56,118 nt of DNA from the NCBI GenBank assembly GCA_015501055.1, contig JADNYV010000233.1, positions 1 to 56,118 of the forward strand, read 5' to 3'. Position 1 is the first letter of the stretch, and every line of letters begins with the position of its first letter. Positions 44,732 through 54,011 of the stretch are shown piece after piece. The notes under the pieces were generated by a model. That model saw only the letters and a list, made by a program, of their open reading frames with translations, was not told the origin of the DNA and did not search any database. The translations under genes and the position numbers were made by a program. The stretch is from Mucidula mucida. Its lineage: Eukaryota; Basidiomycota; Agaricomycetes; Agaricales; Physalacriaceae.

Positions 44732-46084
44732 ATGTCTGATGTTGACGAGCTCGATGGTATCTCTCGCAATCATTCACCTCCTCGCCCCCATTCGCCCTAT
44801 GATCAGGATCCAGACGAGCGCGAAGCGATTCGCTTGCGCGCTGAGCAGCTTCAGGACCTTGTCAAGCGGTTTGCGGATGGGTCTATCAAATCCCAAGGCG
44901 AGTTCTTGCAGCTTGCCCGCAAAACCGGCGCGTCTGCTGGCGAAATGGACGACTATATCGAACAAGTCGCCCAAATCATTGAACAGCGCAAGAAGCCGGA
45001 CAAGGCTCCCGAGCACGATAGGACTCCTGAGCGCGATGCTACATTCCAACGAGAGCTGGATGAAGAGGCGCAAAGACGTGCCGTTGAAGAGGCCGCTTGG
45101 GCCGCGTTCGCGGCGCAGCTCGATGCTGCTGCTGCTACAGCGCCTGCCGCGCAGCCCGCTTCAGCCGCCGGACCCGTGGCTGGTCCGTTATCAGCTTCGT
45201 TGCTCTCTAGGCTCCTTGGAGCAGAGTCTACTCCGTCCGGCATCTCTGCTTCAGTCCTCGCTGCAGCTCCGCATCTTGCGCAGCTTGCAGCTCCCTCTAA
45301 CCTCACTCCTCATATCGAGGAGACTCAGCGCATTCGACGTCTCCTCACTACTGAGAAGGACATCGACGCTATCATCAATGCGTGTCAGATGCAGTCACTC
45401 CTTGATCCATTTGCGTGCTCCTTCTGGCGCTCCATTGTGCTGGAGCAGTATGTGGATTTTGAGAAGCTCTTTGCCTCCATTCACTCTGGCACAAATCAGC
45501 AGGAGGACACCAAGGACTTTGCCGGTGGCTACGTCATCATGCGCAAGGACCAGTCCACTGCTCGCCGCACCCTCACCCAAGAGTCCGAGTGGACACGCGT
45601 CTTCGATGCGTATGCCACCGGTGTTGGGCTCATCTACCCTCACCGCAAGGACGAACTCCGGGGTTACCGTGCGCTCATCATTGAGCTGTTTCGCGCTACA
45701 CCCTCGAATCCAGCGTTCCCTATTCGCTGTGATAAGGAGACTCGCATTCGCTATGCTAACTCTCCTTTCCATCTCGATGATCGCACTGCGCTCCAGCTTC
45801 CTCTTCTCTCTGAGATGTTGCGCACCTCTGAGGGAGCAAATCCTCGCAAGCGGTCCTCTGACTCTGGCAGCTCACAGTCTGCGACGCGTCGTCGCATTGT
45901 TTGCCAGAATTGGAATCTGGGTAAATGCTCATCTCCGTGCTCCGCAGGCCGTCTTCACGGTTCTTGCAGTGAGTGCGGAGGAAAGCACACAGCCAAGAGC
46001 CAACCAGCCTGCCTCATCCTCCTCGAAGCCAAACGAGCAGTCGCTCGTTCAGGAGCGAGTTCAGGCGGCGCTGATGAAGCCTAA
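44732..46084 (+). CDS. DIRS ORF1, gag-like with Cys/His motif
   Basis: 450 codons from ATG 44732. The N-terminal half is acidic and helical (D-E-R-E-A-I-R-L-R-A-E-Q-L) and Ala-rich. The C-terminus has a zinc-binding-like C-Q-N-W-N-L-G-K-C...C-S-E-C-G-G-K-H motif common in fungal retroelement gag proteins. It is likely the nucleic-acid-binding structural protein. Its last 11 bases overlap the ATG of the RT frame (46074). The equivalent in copy 2 (52659-54011) has the same length and few changes. Confidence 0.8.
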   Translation: MSDVDELDGISRNHSPPRPHSPYDQDPDEREAIRLRAEQLQDLVKRFADGSIKSQGEFLQLARKTGASAGEMDDYIEQVAQIIEQRKKPDKAPEHDRTPERDATFQRELDEEAQRRAVEEAAWAAFAAQLDAAAATAPAAQPASAAGPVAGPLSASLLSRLLGAESTPSGISASVLAAAPHLAQLAAPSNLTPHIEETQRIRRLLTTEKDIDAIINACQMQSLLDPFACSFWRSIVLEQYVDFEKLFASIHSGTNQQEDTKDFAGGYVIMRKDQSTARRTLTQESEWTRVFDAYATGVGLIYPHRKDELRGYRALIIELFRATPSNPAFPIRCDKETRIRYANSPFHLDDRTALQLPLLSEMLRTSEGANPRKRSSDSGSSQSATRRRIVCQNWNLGKCSSPCSAGRLHGSCSECGGKHTAKSQPACLILLEAKRAVARSGASSGGADEA

Positions 46085-47912
46085 GTCGTTGAAGCGTGAA
46101 TCAGACGCTGTACCACCACCACCACGCTTTAAGCGCGGTTATGTATTTACTACCAATGTACTATCAGAATCTAAAACGCCTTCGAGCATCTCTTCCACTT
46201 ATACTGCTCCTCCGCTTCCTTTACCTCCTCAGCAAATTCTCAACGACTCCTCCATCCAGCAGTCTCTTGCTGCAGTAGCTGACTACATCAAGGTCAGCAC
46301 ACCTATCGACATTGACCGCTTTGAGCGGCTTCTTGCCAAACATCCCAATCAGCCCTTTGTGAGCTCTATCATCTGCTCACTCCGTGAAGGGTTCTGGCCT
46401 TTACACGATGGTCAGTGGGAAGCGCACCTCAGAGACAAGATTAGAGACAACTACTCTACTGAGGAGTGCGATCTTGTTGAGCTGCGCAAACAGCGAGATC
46501 AAGAAGTTGCTGCTGGCCGCTGGTCCCCTGCGCTTCCAGAAGGCTTTAAGCTCTTGCCTGGAATGCGCCTGTCACCCATGTTTGTGGTCTGGCAGAAGGG
46601 TAAACCACGCGTCGTCATGGACCATACAGGCAATGGTCTCAATGATGGCATTGCCAGAGCCGATGCCAAAGTCAAGTACGACGATATGCACTCCTTTGGG
46701 CAGGTACTGCATGACGTCCTACAAGCTCATCCTCACGAGGAGATCCTGCTTTTCAAGAGCGACATCTCTAAAGCGTTCCTCAATCTCCCCGTTCATCCCA
46801 TTTGGCAGCTACAACAAGTTGTCATTGTTGACGGCCGCTATCACATTGTGCGCCGTCTCATCTTTGGCAGTCGTGCATCACCATACTGCTGGTGTTCGTT
46901 CTCTGGCCTGGTTAACTGGGTTGCTTGGGAGCTAGATATACCAGATCTGCACGACTACATGGATGACTTCTATGGCTGGGACACCAATCACAATCTGGTG
47001 CTCTTTCATGGACAGCGACGTCCCCGACGTCAAGTCCAGCTTCTCCTTCTGTGGGACTCTTTGGGCATCCCATACGAAGATAAGAAGCAGGAACACGGTC
47101 CTCAGCTAAAAGTCATTGGTTTCTGGTTAGACACTGTTCACGGGTCTATCTCTCTCTCACCAGACTCCATTGCGGACATGATCACCACCATTCAGTTGTT
47201 CTTGTCCCAGCAAAAGCCTGTACTCAAGGAGTGGCAGTCCTTGGGTGGGTATCTCAACTGGGCTCTTAATGTGCTGCCTTGGGCACGGCCAGCACTTACA
47301 GAGCTCTACCGCAAGATGAGCGGTAAAACACTGCAGTACAAAGGCATTCCATTGAACGTTGAGGTTAGAGCAGATCTCACTTGGTTTGTCAATGCATTAC
47401 AACACTGCATCGGAGTGCGCTTTGTGAATGCGCAGGCGTGGGATGACTCTGAGGCTGATATGGTCTATTGGACAGATGCGAGTAATCTGGGCCTCGCTTT
47501 TGTCTATGCTGGGAATGGCTTTAGCTATCAACTCCGAACCATCACCGGAGTTGACACCTTCTTTAGGGAGCTTGTAGCTATTCTTTGCGCTGTTCATAAT
47601 GCTGCCTCTCATCCCTCTCCGCCTCGCAGGCTGTTAATCCATTCTGACAGTCTGGACTCCGTCTCAGTGTTTAACACTTTGGCTGCTTCACAGTCAAGTC
47701 ACAATGCTGTTCTGCTTGCCATTGCTGATATTGTCCTGCGCACCGGCATTGACGTTCGTGTGCGGCACATCCGCGGGGTTGACAACGTGATGGCAGACAT
47801 GTTGTCCCGCCTACTGTTCTCTGACTTTCAGAAACAGTTCCCCTCCTACCGCGTCCGCACTATGGAGCCACCTTGTGAGCTCCTACCGGCGCGATGGAGA
47901 GAGTGCTTTTAG
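46074..47912 (+). CDS. DIRS ORF2, reverse transcriptase and RNase H
   Basis: 612 codons from ATG 46074, one frame off ORF1. Upstream codons in the same frame are open but overlap ORF1 as a shadow. RT signature: M-F-V-V-W-Q-K-G-K-P-R-V-V-M-D, K-S-D-I-S-K-A-F-L-N-L and the catalytic Y-M-D-D (about 46955). RNase H follows with Y-W-T-D-A-S-N-L-G, F-R-E-L-V-A-I, H-S-D-S and a final A-D-M-L-S-R carrying the four acidic residues. It copies the element RNA. It ends inside the start of the recombinase frame (19-bp overlap). Confidence 0.88.
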   Translation: MKPKSLKRESDAVPPPPRFKRGYVFTTNVLSESKTPSSISSTYTAPPLPLPPQQILNDSSIQQSLAAVADYIKVSTPIDIDRFERLLAKHPNQPFVSSIICSLREGFWPLHDGQWEAHLRDKIRDNYSTEECDLVELRKQRDQEVAAGRWSPALPEGFKLLPGMRLSPMFVVWQKGKPRVVMDHTGNGLNDGIARADAKVKYDDMHSFGQVLHDVLQAHPHEEILLFKSDISKAFLNLPVHPIWQLQQVVIVDGRYHIVRRLIFGSRASPYCWCSFSGLVNWVAWELDIPDLHDYMDDFYGWDTNHNLVLFHGQRRPRRQVQLLLLWDSLGIPYEDKKQEHGPQLKVIGFWLDTVHGSISLSPDSIADMITTIQLFLSQQKPVLKEWQSLGGYLNWALNVLPWARPALTELYRKMSGKTLQYKGIPLNVEVRADLTWFVNALQHCIGVRFVNAQAWDDSEADMVYWTDASNLGLAFVYAGNGFSYQLRTITGVDTFFRELVAILCAVHNAASHPSPPRRLLIHSDSLDSVSVFNTLAASQSSHNAVLLAIADIVLRTGIDVRVRHIRGVDNVMADMLSRLLFSDFQKQFPSYRVRTMEPPCELLPARWRECF

Positions 47913-48886
47913 AGGCATTGGGCGAGGGCGGACAGCCTCGTCACCCTCGCCCACCTATGGACTTGCAAAAACTAGATGAACTCGTCTTGTATCTGCAGGC
48001 CCATGCTATCGAGACCTCTACGTGTATCAACTACTCTACTGGGGCTAGAGATTACGCCCGCTTCTGTAAAGCACACAATCTGTCTCTGGATCCTACTCCG
48101 GAGACTCTAGCACGTTACATTGCATACACGTCCCAATTCATTGGCTCTGCTCCTAAATACTTAACCGGGGCGAAGCACTTCCTCAATGACCTTTATCCTC
48201 ACTTTGGTGACGCTCGTGCTTCAGCGCTTGTTCAAGCCGCTATCCGTGGGTCAAAGCAGGTCCGGGCAGATCCTATAGCTAGGAAGCCCCCTCTTCGACT
48301 TCATCACCTTCAGCTCTTTGTGGACGTCGCAAACCAGACCCACAAGTATGATGACTTTCTCTTTGCTACAATCATGGCATGCGGCTTCTATGCTGTTCAC
48401 CGGATGGGAGAGCTGGTGCAGCCTAATCAGAAGAAGCTACGTGATTGGAAGAAGATCATCAAGCGTGCCAGCCTCACATTTGAGACTGGGTATGCAGGCT
48501 ATCGCTTGCCTTACCATAAGAGCGATCCCTTCTATCAGGGCACTGACATACTGTTTACCTCTCAGACTGTGGCTGATCCTATCACCCTTCTGAAGCAGTA
48601 TGTCCACCGCAGAGACAAGCTGCATGGTGCTCGAGCGGCTCTCTTCATACGTGAAGATGGCATTATACCAACTAGATCCTGGTTTGAGTCCAAGTTCTTT
48701 GCGCTGGTGAGCAAAGACTTTGGTGGTCACTCGGTTCGTTCTGGGGGTATAACACACTATGCATCCCTTGGACTCTCTGAGACCATACTCCAAGCCCTAG
48801 GCCGTTGGTCATCCTCTGCGTGGAAGATCTATATACATGACCATCCTGCAGTACGTGCCGCTCAGCAGCTAGCAGTTCAAAATTAA
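47894..48886 (+). CDS. DIRS ORF3, tyrosine recombinase
   Basis: 330 codons from ATG 47894. An N-terminal SAM-like core-binding region (N-Y-S-T-G-A-R-D-Y-A-R-F-C) is followed by the catalytic domain: Arg in A-V-H-R-M-G-E-L-V, H-x-x-R in G-H-S-V-R-S-G-G, then L-G-R-W-S-S-S-A-W-K-I-Y with the nucleophile Tyr. It integrates a circular DNA copy by site-specific-like strand exchange, so no target duplication is expected. The frame is intact. Confidence 0.9.
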   Translation: MERVLLEALGEGGQPRHPRPPMDLQKLDELVLYLQAHAIETSTCINYSTGARDYARFCKAHNLSLDPTPETLARYIAYTSQFIGSAPKYLTGAKHFLNDLYPHFGDARASALVQAAIRGSKQVRADPIARKPPLRLHHLQLFVDVANQTHKYDDFLFATIMACGFYAVHRMGELVQPNQKKLRDWKKIIKRASLTFETGYAGYRLPYHKSDPFYQGTDILFTSQTVADPITLLKQYVHRRDKLHGARAALFIREDGIIPTRSWFESKFFALVSKDFGGHSVRSGGITHYASLGLSETILQALGRWSSSAWKIYIHDHPAVRAAQQLAVQN

Positions 48887-48932
48887 AACCTCTACTTAAA
48901 AAACCTCCCTCATCTCGCGTTTCGTAAACATC

Positions 48933-49469
48933 CTTTTGCACCTCCATCCACCCCTCCACTACACACACACACATAGCATAGTAGGCACTTTACGATACGC
49001 TGAATTGATGGGGCCCTCGGGGTCCAGTTTTGACCTAACCTTGTGTGATCTAACAAGCATAGGCTGTGCAAGCTCGTTCCTACCTTCTAAGATAGGTGAC
49101 ATCCACCTTTGACAGTCATGTGATCAACTGTGTGACGGCGCCTCCCTCCCAATATTCATGGCCACACTTGCACTTCGGGCAGAAATTTCAACCATAGAAA
49201 GTAGCCTTAATGTGTTCGGAGATTTCTATAGTCGGAGATTTTTTATATTAAGGATAAATAGAGAGATATATAAACATTTTTCTCAAAATGCACGGAGAGC
49301 CATAAGAACAACAACCAACACTACTTCAAGTTTCTGCTCAAAAATTTTTGCGCACCCTCAGAATGCGGAAAAGATCATGTGACGCTCGTGGCGCACGCTT
49401 GCGTAGCGCCTTGCGGTGACCACGAGCCCACGGCCTGTCACCCATTCCTTTCTACCACTACTGCCGGCT
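48933..49469. other. junction of DIRS copy 1 and the DDE transposon
   Basis: A (CA)n stretch near 48960 and a ggggccctcggggtcc palindrome at 49010-49025 lie here. The palindrome may mark the 5' terminus of the DDE transposon whose gene follows. The rest is AT-rich (49190-49350), with no coding frame. Confidence 0.45.
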
Positions 49470-51082
49470 ATGGGACGTCGCAAAAAGAATGATCCAACCC
49501 ATAAACTGGGTCACCATGCCAAGGTCTGTGCCTCTCAGCATGCCCTAGGGAAGTTAGCTGAGAATAGAGAAGAAAAAGAAGCGACAGGAAGAACCCACAC
49601 CAGATGCTGATGAGGAATGGGAAAAGCCTCGTTTAGAGCCTAGTGTCGTTGTCCCGGAGGCAGCTGAATTCGACGTTGATGATGATGGCATCCAGATTCT
49701 GGCCAATGATGGGACAGATGTGCCCATCTTCCAATCTGCAAACGATCTTGATGCTTGGCTCTCCTTTGCAAATGAGAGGCTTTCCGAATGTACACTCCCC
49801 ATTGCTGCGCCTCCGCCAAACAAACGAGGCCCGTACTCGGTCGACCGGATTGATGCCCAGCCTGCCAAACGGACGCAGCAGCATCACGCGAGATGCGCAG
49901 CGCTAGCTCAGCAACGCGAGGAGAGGGAAAACACACGACTCGGACTGAAAACCACCACGCTTAAGGCATTCTTTCAGCCGAAAGCTGACCTGGGCCAGAC
50001 ATCATTCCAGAATCACGATATTGTTGATTTGACGTTGTCCGACTCGGAGACAGAGGAGCCGGATGCTGAGGATGATTGCGATATTGCAGTGCCAGACATT
50101 GCAGTCATGGTGGATAATGGAGAGGAGATGGATCTGGATGCAAACAGCCCGGAGGTTCCTCAATCATCGCCGAGGGTGGATTTGCCGCGAGGGATAAAGA
50201 GAGCAAGAATTGTCAGCGCATCAGAGGAAAGCACAGCGACGACAGGAGGAATGAATTCTGATGAGGTGGAGGATGGCAGCCGTACTCCTGCAGCAGACAT
50301 AGGGCTGGAAAGAGCTCATGTCAAAGATCCTGTTGTTCTCGATCAGGATGAACGCAACGAAGAGGGACTGCTCAACATGCCTGAACTCGAAATCATCATC
50401 AAGGATGACAATGAGGATAATGGTGATGTTCAACAGCGCCCTACCGTCCAAATACCCCATTCTTCTGTCCTTCCATTCTTCTCATTCGCCGACGAAACAT
50501 TCCAACCAGATGACACCAATAAATCTGTTCATCGTCAGCCAAAGCAACAGGCTCCTGATCAAGATGGAGTTAAAGAAACCTTGGAGCTGGTTGAGGGTAT
50601 ATTGCGTCCTTGGCGGAAAACAGAACATGGTTATTGTGATCCAAAGCTTGGTATTGTATTGTGGACACGGCTTGAGCTGATTGCGCAACATCTGCGCGTC
50701 TTCAAAGCCACAGGATATCTTAATTGGGTTGGGTGCTCGGAACAGGTTGCAGTAGCGGCTGGGCGAGGAAAAGCATTAGCGCGGCGTCTGCAAGAGTGGT
50801 TAATCGACTTGGCTCAAGACAAAACTGCCATACCCACCGCAAACTACGGTCCCAAAAATCAATCAATCCTCGCAGATGAGCACATCGCCAACGATATCCA
50901 CCTGCATCTCCAGACGAAGGGAAAATACGTGTCCGCTGGCCATGTTGTCTGATACGTCGCGACATCAGAGTTCCAAGCTCGGCTGCGTGTGCCCAAAGTC
51001 TTTTGCTGTGTACCGCCCAGCGCTGGATGGTTGTGATGAGCTATCGCTGGGGTAGAGAGGGGAGCGAGTTGTATTCTGATGG
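49470..51082 (+). pseudogene. basidiomycete DDE transposase gene, cut by DIRS copy 2
   Basis: The start near 49470 (M-G-R-R-K-K-N-D-P-T-H-K-L-G) precedes an acidic region and a long open frame, 49720-50952. Typical pieces: G-I-V-L-W-T-R-L-E-L-I-A-Q-H-L, A-A-G-R-G-K-A-L-A-R-R-L, D-I-H-L-H-L-Q-T-K-G-K-Y-V-S-A. A TGA at 50950-50952 stands where Arg is usual (CGA to TGA). The frame then resumes and, after a shift, shows T-A-Q-R-W-M...Y-R-W-G-R-E and Y-S-D-G, where DIRS copy 2 begins. These motifs belong to the N-terminal helix-turn-helix part of large Tc1/pogo-related transposases in agaricomycetes. The catalytic DDE part would lie beyond copy 2, outside the window. The join between the first exon and the main frame is unclear. 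Confidence 0.6.
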
Positions 51083-51660
51083 TCGATGTAAACGCGGATT
51101 CCGAGGGTAGGGAGCGTTTTCAGAGGCCTCTGCACACTCCACACCCCACCTTACCCCTTTACCCAACTTCCTACTCAAGGGAGTTCAATGAGACAGCTTA
51201 AATCAAGTCAAACACTCATTTCACTCTAAAGCTGTATCATGTTCGCTCTCTGCTGCTCCTACTGCAGCCAGCCCACTCTCTGGGCTCTTCCTGGACTTAC
51301 CCAGCCTGTGTCTGGTGTTGTAGTAACAACAGAGGCCACTCACAGGGCGCCCTGGGAGGTTTAAGCAAGAGTCGATGTAAACGCGGATTCCGAGGGTAGG
51401 GAGCGTTTTCAGAGGCCTCTGCACACTCCACACCCCACCTTACCCCTTTACCCAACTTCCTACTCAAGGGAGTTCAATGAGACAGCTTAAATCAAGTCAA
51501 ACACTCATTTCACTCTAAAGCTGTATCATGTTCGCTCTCTGCTGCTCCTTCTGCAGCCAGCCCACTCTCTGGGCTCTTCCTGGACTTACCCAGCCTGTGT
51601 CTGGTGTTGTAGTAACAACAGAGGCCACTCACAGGGCGCCCTGGGAGGTTTAAGCAAGAG
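51083..51660 (+). repeat. two tandem 289-bp DIRS terminal units
   Basis: Units 51083-51371 and 51372-51660 abut exactly (aagcaagag|tcgatg) and differ at one base (cctactg against ccttctg). Copy 1 has only one unit. Direct repetition of a terminal unit is not the classical DIRS1 inverted plan and is closer to Ngaro-type direct repeats, or to a second integration at the same site. Confidence 0.88.
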
Positions 51661-52658
51661 TCACACACTCTGCCTCTTTGTCTCTTACCATCATCATCTC
51701 ACAGAGACAAGCAGTTTGTGATTCCTCCAGTCCTCTTGCTCAGGACTGATGCCATACACCTCTAGAGCACTGTCTGAAGCCGCCTACCCAGCCCAAAACC
51801 AGTCCAGACAGGTCCAAAGTGCCCATTTTGAGGGAATTCGCACTTTTGCTCTCCCAGGCAAGCACCACTCGCTCTACTCGGTCCTCCTGCTCAGGACTGA
51901 TGTACTGGCACCCTAGAACCCTATTGGAAGTGTCCGCTCCGGCCCCAGAGCGCTAGCGCTCCCGCTGCTCTCCCTGCTTCCAGTATGTGCCAATGTCTCA
52001 CATCCGCTCTTCAGAGCTGATGCCCATTTTGTGCCCAGATACCCATTCCTTTCCAAAGGACTCCTTCTCAAGGACATTCTGTGGGCTATCTGGTCACAGG
52101 TGCGCTCTCTGCACCCTCTCACTCCCCTCCAGCTAACCTGTGTTATCTGGTCACAGTTAGCTCCGCATTTTTGCGTCCTTTCCCTGTGGCTACACCACAC
52201 ATCCCTCTCCAAGCGGCTCACCACCGCTTATCGAGCTCAATACTCCGCTCAGCGTGCTATACCTCCCTGGACTCGGTATCCTCCTTGTACTTCCTTGTCA
52301 TCGTCGATCAGTGGTACAGCTCAACCTGTGCTTGCGACCGTGTTCAACACCCGGTTGTACAGCGTGTGCCTGACTCCTACCAAGGAGTGTAAATCAGGGC
52401 GCTGATTGTTAGACGAGTTCGCTCTCTGAGTGTGCCGTAACACGTCCGCTCTCTGAGTGTTCGATAGGCTTGGTTAAGGATCGGTCGGTACCCAGCTCAG
52501 GCGCCCTCTATTCGCTTACAACCTGGGTGTTCTCTTTGCGAGGGCATTCGCGTTCTGAGTGTTAGACTGGCCAAAAGGCAGCAAGAGGGCGAGAAGCCTG
52601 CGCAGACAGCCTTAGGTGCACATTCTGCTGACAACGTTCCTGAACCAGGAAGCGGATC

Positions 52659-54011
52659 ATGTCTGATGTTGACGAGCTCGATGGTATCTCTCGCAATCAT
52701 TCACCTCCTCGCCCCCATTCGCCCTATGATCAGGATCCAGACGAGCGCGAAGCGATTCGCTTGCGCGCTGAGCAGCTTCAGGACCTCGTCAAGTGGTTTG
52801 CGGATGGGTCTATCAAATCCCAAGGCGAGTTCTTGCAGCTTGCCCGCAAAACCGGCGCGTCTGCTGGCGAAATGGACGACTATATCGAACAAGTCGCCCA
52901 AATCATTGAACAGCGCAAGAAGCCGGACAAGGCTCCCGAGCACGATAGGACTCCTGAGCGCGATGCTACATTCCAACGAGAGCTGGATGAAGAGGCGCGA
53001 AGGCGTGCCGTTGAAGAGGCCGCTTGGGCCGCGTTCGCAGCGCAGCTCGATGCTGCTGCTGCTACAGCGCCTGCCGCGCAGCCCGCTTCAGCCGCCGGAC
53101 CCGTGGCTGGTCCGTTATCAGCTTCGTTGCTCTCTAGGCTCCTTGGAGCAGAGTCTACTCCGTCCGGCATCTCTGCTTCAGTCCTCGCTGCAGCTCCGCA
53201 TCTTGCGCAGCTTGCAGCTCCCTCCAACCTCACTCCTCATATCGAGGAGACTCAGCGCATTCGACGTCTCCTCACTACTGAGAAGGACATCGACGCTATT
53301 ATCAATGCGTGTCAGATGCAGTCACTCCATGATCCATTTGCGCGCTCCTTCTGGCGCTCCATTGTGCTGGAACAGTATGTGGATTTTGAGAAGCTCTTTG
53401 CCTCCATTCACTCTGGCACAAATCAGCAGGAGGACACCAAGGACTTTGCCGGTGGCTACGTCATCATGCGCAAGGACCAGTCCACTGCTCGCCGCACCCT
53501 CACCCAAGAGTCCGAGTGGACACGCGTCTTTGATGCGTATGCCACCGGTGTTGGGCTCATCTACCCTCACCGCAAGGACGAACTCCGGGGTTACCGTGCG
53601 CTCATCATTGAGCTGTTTCGCGCTACACCCTCGAATCCAGTGTTCCCTATTCGCTGTGATAAGGAGACTCGCATTCGCTATGCTAACTCTCCTTTCCATC
53701 TCGATGATCGCACTGCACTCCAGCTTCCTCTTCTCTCTGAGATGTTGCGCACCTCTGAGGGAGCAAATCCTCGCAAGCGGTCCTCTGACTCTGGCAGCTC
53801 ACAGTCTGCGACGCGTCGTCGCATTGTTTGCCAGAATTGGAATCTAGGTAAATGCTCATCTCCGTGCTCCGCAGGCCGTCTTCATGGTTCTTGCAGTGAG
53901 TGCGGAGGAAAGCACACAGCCAAGAGCCAACCAGCCTGCCTCATCCTCCTCGAAGCCAAACGAGCAGTCGCTCGTTCAGGAGCGAGTTCAGGCGGCGCTG
54001 ATGAAGCCTAA
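52659..54011 (+). CDS. DIRS ORF1 gag-like, copy 2
   Basis: 450 codons, the same length as copy 1, with few substitutions (for example one Arg/Trp change near residue 46). It keeps the C-terminal Cys/His motif. The last 11 bases overlap the RT ATG at 54001, as in copy 1. Confidence 0.8.
   Translation: MSDVDELDGISRNHSPPRPHSPYDQDPDEREAIRLRAEQLQDLVKWFADGSIKSQGEFLQLARKTGASAGEMDDYIEQVAQIIEQRKKPDKAPEHDRTPERDATFQRELDEEARRRAVEEAAWAAFAAQLDAAAATAPAAQPASAAGPVAGPLSASLLSRLLGAESTPSGISASVLAAAPHLAQLAAPSNLTPHIEETQRIRRLLTTEKDIDAIINACQMQSLHDPFARSFWRSIVLEQYVDFEKLFASIHSGTNQQEDTKDFAGGYVIMRKDQSTARRTLTQESEWTRVFDAYATGVGLIYPHRKDELRGYRALIIELFRATPSNPVFPIRCDKETRIRYANSPFHLDDRTALQLPLLSEMLRTSEGANPRKRSSDSGSSQSATRRRIVCQNWNLGKCSSPCSAGRLHGSCSECGGKHTAKSQPACLILLEAKRAVARSGASSGGADEA

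Larger units (their letters stand above)
43442..48932 (+). mobile_element. DIRS-order tyrosine-recombinase retroelement, copy 1
   Basis: The left end is set by the 289-bp unit also present twice in copy 2. A roughly 1 kb leader (43731-44731) is non-coding: frames there differ between copies. Then come three overlapping frames, a gag-like protein, RT-RNase H and a tyrosine recombinase, with no DDE integrase or protease. That set defines the DIRS order (DIRS1/Ngaro-like). The right end is uncertain. I place it near 48932 because the sequence there, read in reverse, partly matches the left end (GATGT...AAACGCG...GAGGG). All three frames are open, so the copy may be active, or was until recently. 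Confidence 0.85.

Noticed and set aside
44739..46073. 1.3 kb open frame upstream of and in frame with DIRS RT, overlapping ORF1
   Set aside because: In copy 2 the same frame has a TAG near 53845 and the translation is Ser/Leu/Arg-rich without motifs, so it is a shadow of ORF1.
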